Shown piece after piece: positions 9,190-18,305 of a DNA stretch of 39,793 nt. The first letter of the stretch is position 1. The number at the start of each line of letters is the position of its first letter. The stretch is from Acidimicrobiaceae bacterium. Its GTDB lineage: Bacteria; Actinomycetota; Acidimicrobiia; Acidimicrobiales; Aldehydirespiratoraceae. The stretch covers positions 1 through 39,793 of the forward strand of contig JAPOQG010000312.1 of assembly GCA_026710865.1 (NCBI GenBank). The letters run 5' to 3'. Below the pieces are notes generated by a model that ran no database searches, was not told the origin of the DNA, and worked only from the letters and a program-made list of their open reading frames with translations. Made by a program: the position numbers and the translations under genes.

Positions 9190-11837
9190 CCAAGAAGCTG
9201 ATCGAAGAGACACTGCCGCTGCCCGAGATCAACCGGGCGTCCGACACCGACAAGCGCACCCACGACGGGCACATCTCCACGATGCACACCTGGTGGGCCC
9301 GTCGGCCGCTTCCGATGGCCAGGGCCGTGGCCGCCGCGTCGCTGATCGACAGCGGCAACGACGCAGACGAGGTCGAGAAGCAGATTGCGCTGGCTATGAC
9401 CACCAAGGCGCTGCCTCAGAATGGGGCTATCAGCTGGCTCCGCGACCGGATCCGCGACGCGAGGAAGGGCCAGCCGAGGGTCTTGGACTGTTTCGCAGGC
9501 GGCGGAGCCATTCCATTGGAGGCGCTGCGCCTCGGGTGCGACACGACCGCTATGGACCTCAACCCGGTCGCCCATCTCATCGAGTTGGGATGCCTCGACT
9601 ACCCGCAGCGCTACCGGGCCTACGACGAACTGGGGCGCAACGGCCTGGTCGCCGACGTTGAGCGGTGGGCGGAGTGGGTGTCGGAAAGCACACAGAAGAC
9701 CGTCGGCCGTCTCTATCCCCGCGCCGAGGGCCGGAGCGATCCGGTGCCCTACTACTTCTGGGTGCGCACGATGCCGAGCCCCGACCCGAACGTTGCTGCG
9801 GAGATCCCGATCCTGAGTTCGCGTTTGTTGGCGGCAGCGCGGCGCAGCGCCTGGGTGACCACCTCGGCATCATCGGAGGGCGTGGACATCAACGTGCACC
9901 AAGGGGCTCTGCCCGACGATCCGAGCCTCAAGGAGGGCTTCGAGTCCGCCGGCAGTGTCACCTGCCCCATCTCAGGCATCACCGCGCCCCAGCGCGACGT
10001 CAAACAGCACGGGCGCGACAACGGGTTCGGCTACAGGCTCTACGCAGTGTGCGACGTCGACGGCCGCAGCCGCACCTACCGCCGCCCCACACCGCCCGAA
10101 CTGGAGGGGCCGAAGCTGGCCAGCGTCGAGGTCCAAGCCCTCGACAGCGCCCAGTTCGACGACGACACCTCTTGCCTGCCCGACGAGGCCGTGGACGAGA
10201 TCGGCTACAGGAATCTCCAGTTCCTGCCATACGGGTACCGCACCTGGCGCTCTCTGTTCACCGACCGCCAGCTCGTGCTCTATGCGACGCTCGCCGCGTC
10301 GATCCGCGACGCGCACACGGCGATGGTCGACGAGGGCATGGACCCGGGTCGGGCTAGGGCGGTCGCCACGTATCTGGCGTTCGCGCTCGACAAGGTCGCC
10401 GACCGCAACTCCGCCTTCTCCAGTTGGCAAACGAGCAGCGAGAAGATCCGGGGCACGTTCCCGGGCCAGACGGTGCAGATGCGCTGGGACTTCTGCGAGA
10501 ACTACCCGTTCCGCACCGGCTCGGGCTCCTGGAACGACGCCGTCGCGGCGATCTGCAAGGTCATTGAGCATTGCGCCCAGGCAGGTGACGGCCCCGCGGC
10601 GGTGCTGCGCGGCGACGCACAGGCGCTGCCGTTCGCCGACGGCGAGTTCGACGCCGTGCTGATCGACCCGCCCTACTACTTCTCGGTCATGTACTCGGAT
10701 CTGTCGGACTTCTTCTACGTGTGGCTCAAGCGAAGCGTCGGCCATCTGTACCCAGAGCACTTCGTCACGCCATGGACGCCCAAGGCGCAGGAAATCGTGC
10801 AGAACCGGTGCCGTCCCGGCCTCAGGGGCCATATCACCGAGGATGAGTTCGACCAGCGCCTCGGCAAAGCCCTCTCGGAGGTGGCCCGCGTGGTGAAGCC
10901 CGACGGCGTGGTGGCCATCGTGTTCGCCCACACCGATGTCAAAGCCTGGGAGAAACTGCTGCTGGCACTGCGCGTCGCCGGGCTGGGCGTCACCACTTCG
11001 TGGCCGATCCGCTCCGAGATGGCGGGTAGGCCGGTGGCCCACGTCAAGGCCGCGCTGCGCAGCTCCGTCGTGCTTGTGTGCCGTCCGCTGCGCGAGGCCG
11101 GCGGCGCCTTCTACGACGAGGTCGAGGCCGAGCTCAACCGGGTCGTTCATGAGCGGCTCGACTCCTTCGAACACATGGGGCTGCGCGGCGCCGACTACTT
11201 CGTGTCAGCGGTCGGCCCTGCCTTCGAGGTGTTCGCCCGCCACCGCAGCGTGACCCGCCTCGACGGCTCGGAAGTTTCCGTCGGAGACCTCATGGAACTC
11301 GCCCGCAAGACGGTCGCCCGACATGCCATGGGCCGGCTGTTGAGCGCCGAGGCCCTCAAGATGCTCGACGACCAGTCGCTGCTCTACGTGAGCTGGCGCT
11401 GGGCCTATCTCACCGTCGCGATACCCGACGACGAAGCGATCAAGCTCTCGCGAGCGTTCTCTGTCAGCCTCGACGACGCGAGGCTCGCGGGCGGGATGAT
11501 CCACCGCGCCGGCAAGAAGTTCTCCCTGCTCGGGCCGCATCAGCGAAGAGACCTGCGCATCCGGGCCGACAGCCCGATCATCGACTTCCTCCATCTCGCC
11601 GCCCAGCTCTGGGACTCCGGGCGATCAGCCGACGTCGTAGACCTTCTGGCCTGGTCCGGCCATGGCGACGCCCCCGGATTCTGGGACCTCGCACGCGTCC
11701 TGAGCGAACTGCTCCCCGAGGGCGAGCGCGAGCGCACGATGTACCAGTCGCTGACAACCAGCCAAGAGCGCCTGTCACGCGAAGCGGCCCGTCAAGCAAC
11801 CCGCGTCTTCGCCCAAGGCGAGATGTTCACACGATGA
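9186..11837 (+). CDS. DUF1156-family adenine-specific DNA methyltransferase
   Basis: A protein of 883 residues. The N terminus matches DUF1156: ETLPLPEIN at the start, then HTWWARRPLP near residue 37. The S-adenosylmethionine motif is D101-C-F-A-G-G-G, and the catalytic motif is D494-P-P-Y-Y, the amino-methyltransferase signature. About 390 residues separate the two, a large insert that could hold target recognition, as in other COG1743 proteins. It probably methylates adenine N6 in host DNA so that the partner helicase/nuclease spares it. The ATG at 9186 overlaps the helicase stop by 4 bp, and the DUF499 gene follows after 16 bp. The recognition sequence cannot be predicted. Confidence 0.88.
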   Translation: MTKKLIEETLPLPEINRASDTDKRTHDGHISTMHTWWARRPLPMARAVAAASLIDSGNDADEVEKQIALAMTTKALPQNGAISWLRDRIRDARKGQPRVLDCFAGGGAIPLEALRLGCDTTAMDLNPVAHLIELGCLDYPQRYRAYDELGRNGLVADVERWAEWVSESTQKTVGRLYPRAEGRSDPVPYYFWVRTMPSPDPNVAAEIPILSSRLLAAARRSAWVTTSASSEGVDINVHQGALPDDPSLKEGFESAGSVTCPISGITAPQRDVKQHGRDNGFGYRLYAVCDVDGRSRTYRRPTPPELEGPKLASVEVQALDSAQFDDDTSCLPDEAVDEIGYRNLQFLPYGYRTWRSLFTDRQLVLYATLAASIRDAHTAMVDEGMDPGRARAVATYLAFALDKVADRNSAFSSWQTSSEKIRGTFPGQTVQMRWDFCENYPFRTGSGSWNDAVAAICKVIEHCAQAGDGPAAVLRGDAQALPFADGEFDAVLIDPPYYFSVMYSDLSDFFYVWLKRSVGHLYPEHFVTPWTPKAQEIVQNRCRPGLRGHITEDEFDQRLGKALSEVARVVKPDGVVAIVFAHTDVKAWEKLLLALRVAGLGVTTSWPIRSEMAGRPVAHVKAALRSSVVLVCRPLREAGGAFYDEVEAELNRVVHERLDSFEHMGLRGADYFVSAVGPAFEVFARHRSVTRLDGSEVSVGDLMELARKTVARHAMGRLLSAEALKMLDDQSLLYVSWRWAYLTVAIPDDEAIKLSRAFSVSLDDARLAGGMIHRAGKKFSLLGPHQRRDLRIRADSPIIDFLHLAAQLWDSGRSADVVDLLAWSGHGDAPGFWDLARVLSELLPEGERERTMYQSLTTSQERLSREAARQATRVFAQGEMFTR

Positions 11838-11853
11838 GGAGAGCCCCCGTCCC

Positions 11854-14628
11854 ATGACCGACCTGAAACCCTGGCTCGAAGTGGCCCGCCCGCACGCCGA
11901 CATCCGAGACGGCTCCTTCGACGAGTCCCTCTTCGCCGCGGACCTGGGCCTCGTCGCGCTCGGGAGAGGGCCGGCCGACTACTGCGACCCGGAACTCTTC
12001 GCAAGCAAGACCTACGTGACCGCGCCTCTGCAAGCCGCACTGGTCGAGATCGGCAACCGCCTGGGCGGCGACAGCGCCTCCGCCGCGGTGCACCGCATGC
12101 AGACCGAGTTCGGTGGCGGCAAGACCCACACCCTTCTGGCCGCGTATCACTTGTTCGGGAACCCACCCAGTGTGGCGCCGACACCTCTCGGCCAGCAGGT
12201 CGCCAGCGCACTCAAGGCAGGGACCCTGCCGACCGCGCGGGTAGTGGTGCTCGACGGCTCGGCTCTGGGCGTCGCCCCCGAGCGGATGCACGACGGCACA
12301 ACGGTGCACTCGTTCCTCGGTCATCTCGCATGGCGGCTCGGAGGTGCGTCGATGCACGCTGAGATCCGCGGCAAGGACGAGGCGCTGCTCGGAACGTCCA
12401 CACCTGAGATTGTCCGGCTGCTTGAGAACTCCACGCCGTGCCTCATCCTTCTGGATGAGACCCTGGAGTACCTGAACAAGGCGCTGTCGGTGCGGTCAGG
12501 CGACGGGAACCTCGCCGGAACCACACTCACCGTCATCAAGGAGCTGTGCACGGCCGCCGCCAACGTCCCCGGCGCTGCGGTCGTGGCGACGCTCACCTCG
12601 TCCCGGCTCGAGGACTACTCCACCGTCTCGGGCGCCGACATGTTCGAACGTCTGTCCAAAGTGGTAGGTCGCACCGAGAACATCGTCACCCCCGTGGAGG
12701 GCGACGACATCTTCCCGATACTTCACACACGCCTCTTCGAGTCGGTGGGGTCGCCCGCCGACCGGCAGGCCGTCGCTGACGCTTACGGCGCCTACTACGA
12801 GCAAATGGGGGACGCGGTTCCGCAGTCCTACCGCGAACCCGCATACCGGGACCGCATCGCGGGCTCCTACCCGTTCCATCCCGAACTGATCGACCTTCTG
12901 ACCAACCGCTGGGGCTCTTTGTCGGGCTTCCAGAGGACGCGCGGGGCGCTGCGCACGCTGGCTCACGCCGTCAAGGCCTTGGCGGCAGGCGACCACTCGG
13001 CCGCGTTGATCTGTGTCGGCGACGTGCCCCTCGACGACTCCGGCGTGCGGGCCGAGATCCTCCGCTTCGCCGGGGAGTCCTACAAATCGGCGTTGAACGC
13101 CGACATCATCCGTGGCGATTCCAAGGCGGCCGAAGAGGACCGGCGCCGGGGTGGTGACATCGCGCGCAACCGCGTCGCGACCGGACTAGCGACCTCGGCG
13201 TTCCTGCACAGCTTCGGATCCGACAGGGTGCCGGGCGCCTCCTCAGCCCAGATGCTCATCGGAGTCGGTCGCCCCGAACTGTCGAGGGGCGTCGTCGACG
13301 ATGTGCGCGACGCCTTGGCCGGGTCACTGTGGTACATGCGCCACGAGGGCGGCCGCTACCGATTCACCACCGAGCCCAACCTCAACAAGATCATCGTCGA
13401 ACAAGAAGGCGCCGTCAGCGACGGTCGCATCCTGCAGTTGCTTCGCCAAGCCACCATGATCGCAGCACCGGCGCTCGCACCGTTCCGGGTCGAGACGAAC
13501 ATCGCTGAGACAATGGACCTCGCTGATGAGCCCCGCCTAGCGATGGGGATCCTGAACACCGAACTGACCGTGGACGGTGGCGGGCCCGCCGCGGCCGAAG
13601 CGATCCTCAACAATCGGGGCGCCTCAGCCCGAACCAACAAGAACGCCGTAGTCGTCATCGCGGCGGACAGCGCAAGCATCTCGCGGGCCCGCCAGACCGC
13701 ACGCACCGTTGCCGCCATGCGCGACATTACCGGCAACCAAACCCAGCTCAAACGGTTCAATCAGGAACAGAAGCGTCAACTCACCGACCGGCTCGCCGAA
13801 GCCGAGACCAGACTTCCCCAGCAAGTCGTCATGGCCTACAGACACCTGATCTCGCTCGGCCCCGACGGCGACAGCGGGACCCGACCCAGCGTCATCGACC
13901 TCGGCCCGGCCCGAGGCACCGACACGATCACCCAGCGCGTCATAGAGCACCTCGCCGCCACCGACCGGCTGCTGCGCCGCACCCTCGCGCCCGCGGCGCT
14001 GCTGTCGAGCCGCTTCGGCGTGCTCGGCGCCGACAACGAAGCCGCCGAGTTGGACCAACTGCTCGCCTACTTCTACCGCCTGCCCCGGCTCCCCAAACTC
14101 GCCGACGCCGACGTGCTGAGGAACTGCCTCGCCCGAGGAGTCGCCGACGGCATCTTCGGGCTCGCCTCAGGCGCCGCCTGGTACGCCCCCGACGCCGTGC
14201 GCCGCTTCGCCACGGCCATCGATCCATCAGAGATCCAGTTCCAGCCCGGCACCTGGCTAGTACGGGCCGCCGCGATCAAGCAGTTGATCAACGACCACGC
14301 CAGTGATAGTCCACCGGGCAGCGAGTCCGAGGATCCCGCCGAGCCGGAGTCTCCTTCTGGACCTAGCACCACACCCGCCGGAGAGAACGATCCCGAATCC
14401 AACGGAGACCCGACCCGTGTGGTCGTCACCGCCCATCAGATCCCCGCCGACCGCATCCGCGACGTAGTCAAAGTCGCCGTCGGTCCCTTCGTCGCCGCCG
14501 GCGCGACGGTCACCGCCACCTTGACGATCACCGCCTCCCGCCCTGACGGCATACCCCGCAGCACGCTCGACCTGACGGTCAAGGAAGGCCTCCGCCAACT
14601 AGACATTGACCACGAACTTACCCAGTAG
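11854..14628 (+). CDS. DUF499 (COG1483) AAA-type ATPase of the methyltransferase-helicase operon
   Basis: A protein of 924 residues. The Walker A variant E85-F-G-G-G-K90-T-H and the Walker B segment LILLDE (D201-E202) identify the DUF499 ATPase family. That family is often encoded with DUF1156 methyltransferases in bacterial and archaeal defence islands. After about residue 815 comes an acidic, proline/serine-rich linker, then a terminal domain of about 90 residues. GAGGAG lies roughly 10 nt ahead of the ATG at 11854. The role is not established in what I know. A chaperone-like or DNA-remodelling motor working with the methyltransferase and helicase is inference. It ends the operon, and no obvious terminator hairpin follows. 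Confidence 0.85.
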   Translation: MTDLKPWLEVARPHADIRDGSFDESLFAADLGLVALGRGPADYCDPELFASKTYVTAPLQAALVEIGNRLGGDSASAAVHRMQTEFGGGKTHTLLAAYHLFGNPPSVAPTPLGQQVASALKAGTLPTARVVVLDGSALGVAPERMHDGTTVHSFLGHLAWRLGGASMHAEIRGKDEALLGTSTPEIVRLLENSTPCLILLDETLEYLNKALSVRSGDGNLAGTTLTVIKELCTAAANVPGAAVVATLTSSRLEDYSTVSGADMFERLSKVVGRTENIVTPVEGDDIFPILHTRLFESVGSPADRQAVADAYGAYYEQMGDAVPQSYREPAYRDRIAGSYPFHPELIDLLTNRWGSLSGFQRTRGALRTLAHAVKALAAGDHSAALICVGDVPLDDSGVRAEILRFAGESYKSALNADIIRGDSKAAEEDRRRGGDIARNRVATGLATSAFLHSFGSDRVPGASSAQMLIGVGRPELSRGVVDDVRDALAGSLWYMRHEGGRYRFTTEPNLNKIIVEQEGAVSDGRILQLLRQATMIAAPALAPFRVETNIAETMDLADEPRLAMGILNTELTVDGGGPAAAEAILNNRGASARTNKNAVVVIAADSASISRARQTARTVAAMRDITGNQTQLKRFNQEQKRQLTDRLAEAETRLPQQVVMAYRHLISLGPDGDSGTRPSVIDLGPARGTDTITQRVIEHLAATDRLLRRTLAPAALLSSRFGVLGADNEAAELDQLLAYFYRLPRLPKLADADVLRNCLARGVADGIFGLASGAAWYAPDAVRRFATAIDPSEIQFQPGTWLVRAAAIKQLINDHASDSPPGSESEDPAEPESPSGPSTTPAGENDPESNGDPTRVVVTAHQIPADRIRDVVKVAVGPFVAAGATVTATLTITASRPDGIPRSTLDLTVKEGLRQLDIDHELTQ

Positions 14629-14753
14629 CGTCCACCAGTCATTTGTTCTGATGAGGACGCGCAGCGGTACCGATCCCGTCAAGGCCCCCGGTTGGTTTCT
14701 CCGTTCCGGATCCTCGCCCATACCGTAGGCACATCGGTTCCTCGGAATCCACA

Positions 14754-14791
14754 TATAATACTCTTGCACCTAATACCATTCTGGTATACCA
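14754..14791 (+). promoter_or_regulatory. TATAAT box with overlapping operator-like palindromes
   Basis: A perfect TATAAT lies at 14754-14759. Downstream, ATACCA-TTC-TGGTAT (14773-14787) is a perfect 6-bp inverted repeat. It overlaps a 10-bp perfect palindrome, TGGTATACCA (14782-14791). The three half-sites cover the expected transcription start, as an autorepressor or controller-protein site would. No good -35 box is present. The nearest plus-strand gene is the dcm gene, about 395 bp downstream. Confidence 0.5.
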
Positions 14792-15053
14792 TGTCGAGCT
14801 TGGCTAGCGGCGGCGAGCCGCTGGCAAGCCCGGCCGACTCGCTCCTGGCGAGGCCAAGGCGGTCACACGGGTGCGCTATCGTCCAAGCGGAACAAGTCGA
14901 GGAGGCGTGGTGAGATCGTCGTTGAGGGAGCGGCGCAGCAAGCCGCCGCGCGATCATGCTCGCACCCTGAACGCCAGCACGAGGATTGAGCCTTGCGGCC
15001 AACGCTCTAGCCGAATTGACGCCAGGCCAGCCATGCTCTGCACGAAGAGGGGC

Positions 15054-15089
15054 ACGCGGGCGTCCTGGGGGAATCGCGTCCGTCGCTTC
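15054..15089. repeat. 36-bp direct repeat, copy 1
   Basis: Matches 15126-15161 at 34 of 36 positions, and similarity stops abruptly at both ends. The interval between the copies is also exactly 36 bp. Confidence 0.7.
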
Positions 15090-15125
15090 TGCGCTGACAT
15101 GATGGAGATCGCCGCCGAGGCCCCG

Positions 15126-15161
15126 ACGCGGGCGTCCTGGGGTGATCGCGTCCGTCGCTTC
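15126..15161. repeat. 36-bp direct repeat, copy 2
   Basis: Second copy of the element at 15054-15089, ending 24 bp before the dcm start codon. It differs at two adjacent or near-adjacent positions (GGAA versus GTGA in the middle). Confidence 0.7.
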
Positions 15162-15185
15162 ATCCGATTTGGGGTTGGCTGAGCG

Positions 15186-16244
15186 ATGGAGCACGGCAGG
15201 ACAGGAGAGTCGTTGCCGCAACCGCACGCGGTGGATCTATTCTGCGGTGCGGGAGGACTCTCCTACGGGATGCAGCGGGCGGGCGTGGTCGTAAGCGCCG
15301 GCATCGACCTGGATCCGTCATGCAGGCATCCGTTCGAGGCCAATGTAAAGGCTCCGTTCCATGAGCGCGACGTCACCGCGGTGTCTACGGCCTTCGTCGA
15401 ATCGTTGTTCCCGAGCGGATATCCTCGAGTTCTCTCAGGTTGCGCGCCATGCCAACCGTTCTCGACGTACACGAACGGGCGTCGAGATCGCGAGAGTCAG
15501 TGGCAGTTGCTCGACAAGTTTGCCGACATCGTGCATGAGTTGTTGCCAGAGATAGTAACAATGGAGAACGTGTCACTTCTAACCAAGCATCGAGTATTTG
15601 CCAATTTCTTGTCCGTGCTGGAAAAATCGGGCTACCACTACAGTCATGCAGTCGTTCGGTGTGCGGATTATGGAGTACCGCAAAGTCGGCGCCGTCTGGT
15701 CCTCATGGCATCACGTCTTGGCAACATCGATCTTCTTCCTCCCAATGAAGATGAATTGGCTACAGTCAGAAGGACAATCCAGCATCTTGATGACCTCGAA
15801 GCTGGATCCACATCGCCCTCTGATCCTCTGCATAGGTCGAGTTCACTGTCAGAGACGAACTTGCTACGTATTCAAAGTTCGATACCGGGCGGCACCTGGC
15901 GAGACTGGAACGACGACTTGCGTGCAGCTTGTCACACTAGAGCTAGTGGTCATACCTATTCGAGCGTCTACGGACGAATGCAGTGGGATGAACTGGCACC
16001 GACCATCACAACCCAGTTTCACGGATACGGAAACGGACGATTCGGTCATCCTGAGCAGGATCGTGCCATATCCCTTAGGGAAGGCGCTCTGTTACAAACG
16101 TTCCCCGAACACTACTCATTCACAGCGAGAGGAGCGACCGTGCATATCTCATCTATCGCTCGCCTTATCGGCAACGCTGTACCGGTAAAGCTAGGCGTAG
16201 CTATAGGTAGATCGATCCTCACCCACTTGGAACGCGTGCTATGA
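15186..16244 (+). CDS. DNA (cytosine-5-)-methyltransferase, Dcm family
   Basis: A protein of 352 residues, a normal length for a stand-alone type II C5 methyltransferase. Family motifs in order: I, D17-L-F-C-G-A-G-G; IV, A87-P-C89-Q-P-F-S with the catalytic Cys89; VI, E127-N-V; VIII, Q165-S-R-R-R; X, G329-N-A-V-P. It transfers a methyl group from S-adenosylmethionine to C5 of cytosine. The target-recognition region (about 190-280) gives no readable specificity. The start is placed at ATG 15186 because motif I begins 16 residues later; no strong ribosome-binding site is seen. Its stop overlaps the next start in ATGA, which links it to the MORC-like ATPase. G+C is visibly lower (near 50%) than in neighbouring genes, which suggests recent acquisition. 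Confidence 0.93.
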   Translation: MEHGRTGESLPQPHAVDLFCGAGGLSYGMQRAGVVVSAGIDLDPSCRHPFEANVKAPFHERDVTAVSTAFVESLFPSGYPRVLSGCAPCQPFSTYTNGRRDRESQWQLLDKFADIVHELLPEIVTMENVSLLTKHRVFANFLSVLEKSGYHYSHAVVRCADYGVPQSRRRLVLMASRLGNIDLLPPNEDELATVRRTIQHLDDLEAGSTSPSDPLHRSSSLSETNLLRIQSSIPGGTWRDWNDDLRAACHTRASGHTYSSVYGRMQWDELAPTITTQFHGYGNGRFGHPEQDRAISLREGALLQTFPEHYSFTARGATVHISSIARLIGNAVPVKLGVAIGRSILTHLERVL

Positions 16245-18253
16245 CAATCGAAGGCCACAAGTATGAGATGACATTGAGTCTCAATGTCCTGAAGCACCTC
16301 GGTTTCGGACTGTACAGCAACATAGCCGCAGTGCTGTCCGAAGTCGTAGCCAACGCATGGGATGCAGATGCTACGCATGTATCGATAACGATCGATACTA
16401 GAGGAAGCAAGGTCACTATCGAAGACGACGGTCACGGAATGACTGTTGATGACGCCAACAGTAAGTATTTATGTGTCGGATACGAGCGACGCGATACAGA
16501 AGCAAAGACACTTGAACTTGGGCGATCAGTGATGGGCCGCAAAGGTATCGGAAAGCTGTCACTATTCTCAATAGCACAGACCGTGCAGGTCCACAGTATC
16601 AAGGACGGTATTCGGCACGGATTCATAATGGACTCTGAAGAGATCAAGAAGATTATCAAAGACGGCCGGGAGCGCGACTACCATCCAACAGCAGTTGATC
16701 TTGATGAAATCGATCTCGAACGAGGAACCAGGATTGTCCTGACCAACATGAAGCGCAAGCTTCAATGGACTGGCAGGCATCTACGGCGACGCCTTGCTAG
16801 ACGGTTCAGCGTCATCGGTACTCAGCACAACTTCAAGATCACGCTTGACAGTGAACCGGTAACGGTGGAGGACAGGGAGTACCATGACAAACTCCAGTAC
16901 CTATGGTCGTTCGGCCTTGCTGGTGAACGGTGCCGGGATGCCGCCAAGAAACTAGAACACTCCGAAAAGCGTCAGAGTGAAATTGAGGGACATCCCGATT
17001 ACGAGATCGATGGTTGGATAGGATCGGCCTTCGTGTCAGGACAGCTCAAGGAGCCCGACACTTCGGAGAGCATCAACAAGATTGTAGTCATGGTCCGTGG
17101 CAAGCTTGCCCAAGAGGATATCTTGGAGGAGTTCGGAGAGGGTGGCCTGTACACAAAGTACCTCGTCGGCGAGATTCATGCGGACTTTCTGGACCTGGAT
17201 GATGAGGAGGACATCGCGACCACTAGCCGCCAGCGACTCATCGAAGAGGATCCCCGTTACGAAGCGCTGAAGAAGAAGCTACACTCGGAACTAAAGTACA
17301 TTCAGAGCAAATGGACTGACTTACGTAATGAACAAGGAACTGAGGAAGCGCTGGAGTTCCCTCAGATAAAGGATTGGTTCAGCCATTTGGACTCTGACCA
17401 AAGAAAATCGGCCGAGAAGCTGTTCGGCAAGATAAACCAGTTGCCGCTGGACGATCCAGATCAGAAGCGGCAGCTCTTTGTCAGTGGCGTTCTTGCCTTT
17501 GAGAGTCTGAAGTTCCGAAACATGCTCCACCGGTTGGATGAAGTATCAATCGACAACTTGGAAGCTCTGAATCAGATCTTCATTCAGCTAGATGATCTGG
17601 AGGCTAGCGCCTACTTTCAGGTCACTAATAACCGTATTGAGGTAATCCGTAAACTTACCGATCTGGTAGATGAGAACGCGAAAGAGCGGGTGCTCCAAGA
17701 ACATCTGTATAGGCATCTTTGGCTGTTGGATCCGTCTTGGGAGAGAGCGACGCACACGGAAGTCATGGAGCGTCGTATCTACACAGCCCTTCAAGGAGTC
17801 TACGACTCATTGACTGAAGAACAGAAGAACGCAAGACTCGACATCTACTATAGTACTACGGGCAACAGACATGTCATTATTGAACTCAAGCGCGCCGACA
17901 GGACCTTGACTACCTCCGAACTCATAGATCAAGTTTCAAAGTACTATAGTGCAGCTGAGGGTGTCTTGACTGATATGAATAGAGGCTCTGAACCACTAGA
18001 GATAGTTTGTATCGTTGGCAGGAAGCTACGGGACTGGAGTGAGTCACGAACCGGAGAAGAACGATCTCGTGAGTCCCTCCGAGCGCAACAGGCGCGAGTG
18101 GTGACCTACGACGAACTCATCGAGAATGCGCTACAGGCATATCAGGATTATGTGGACCGAGGGCAAGAGGCAGGTCGAGTTTACCGACTGATTCAAGAGA
18201 TTTCAGAGCAGGACGCTGAAGCTATCAACCCTGCAACTCCAGACGACGTGTGA
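16241..18253 (+). CDS. MORC-like GHKL ATPase fused to a PD-(D/E)XK-like nuclease domain
   Basis: A protein of 670 residues. The Bergerat ATP-binding fold is clear: N box with E34-V-V-A-N38, G1 box D62-D-G-H-G66-M, G2 box G99-R-K-G-I-G104-K. The arrangement resembles the prokaryotic MORC/MutL-like ATPases described in restriction-modification loci by Iyer, Abhiman and Aravind (2008). The C-terminal region contains LDIYY (D534) and, 14 residues on, IELK (E548, K550), with conserved surroundings of a PD-(D/E)XK nuclease. The middle, about 230-480, is charged and helical. Inferred role: an ATP-driven clamp that cleaves DNA not methylated by its partner Dcm, whose gene overlaps it by 4 bp. The low G+C matches dcm and differs from the flanks. 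It is convergent with the AAA ATPase gene. Confidence 0.82.
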   Translation: MTIEGHKYEMTLSLNVLKHLGFGLYSNIAAVLSEVVANAWDADATHVSITIDTRGSKVTIEDDGHGMTVDDANSKYLCVGYERRDTEAKTLELGRSVMGRKGIGKLSLFSIAQTVQVHSIKDGIRHGFIMDSEEIKKIIKDGRERDYHPTAVDLDEIDLERGTRIVLTNMKRKLQWTGRHLRRRLARRFSVIGTQHNFKITLDSEPVTVEDREYHDKLQYLWSFGLAGERCRDAAKKLEHSEKRQSEIEGHPDYEIDGWIGSAFVSGQLKEPDTSESINKIVVMVRGKLAQEDILEEFGEGGLYTKYLVGEIHADFLDLDDEEDIATTSRQRLIEEDPRYEALKKKLHSELKYIQSKWTDLRNEQGTEEALEFPQIKDWFSHLDSDQRKSAEKLFGKINQLPLDDPDQKRQLFVSGVLAFESLKFRNMLHRLDEVSIDNLEALNQIFIQLDDLEASAYFQVTNNRIEVIRKLTDLVDENAKERVLQEHLYRHLWLLDPSWERATHTEVMERRIYTALQGVYDSLTEEQKNARLDIYYSTTGNRHVIIELKRADRTLTTSELIDQVSKYYSAAEGVLTDMNRGSEPLEIVCIVGRKLRDWSESRTGEERSRESLRAQQARVVTYDELIENALQAYQDYVDRGQEAGRVYRLIQEISEQDAEAINPATPDDV

Positions 18254-18305
18254 GCAAGACCAATTCGCAGCCAAGGCTTCCAGATACCTAATCGTCGCTG
18301 CCAGT

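Larger units (their letters stand above)
14629..15185. other. 557-bp non-coding gap with regulatory signals and direct repeats
   Basis: No convincing gene lies here. Candidate frames at 14692-14913 and 14871-15182 have no recognisable family and biased composition. A short frame at 14790-14912 (40 codons) begins right at the palindrome described separately. The stretch at 14740-14800 is AT-rich in otherwise GC-rich DNA and holds a TATAAT box and overlapping palindromes. At 15054-15161 there is a pair of 36-bp repeats. It probably carries the promoter and a long leader of the dcm-MORC pair. Confidence 0.6.

Noticed and set aside
5770..14628. Complete DISARM system
   Set aside because: A DrmD-like helicase and an adenine methyltransferase are present, but no drmA, drmB or drmC gene can be found, and the ATPase is of the DUF499 family.
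14871..15182. Open frame of 103 codons ahead of dcm
   Set aside because: Very basic, contains the 36-bp repeat in frame, no family and no ribosome-binding site; treated as non-coding.
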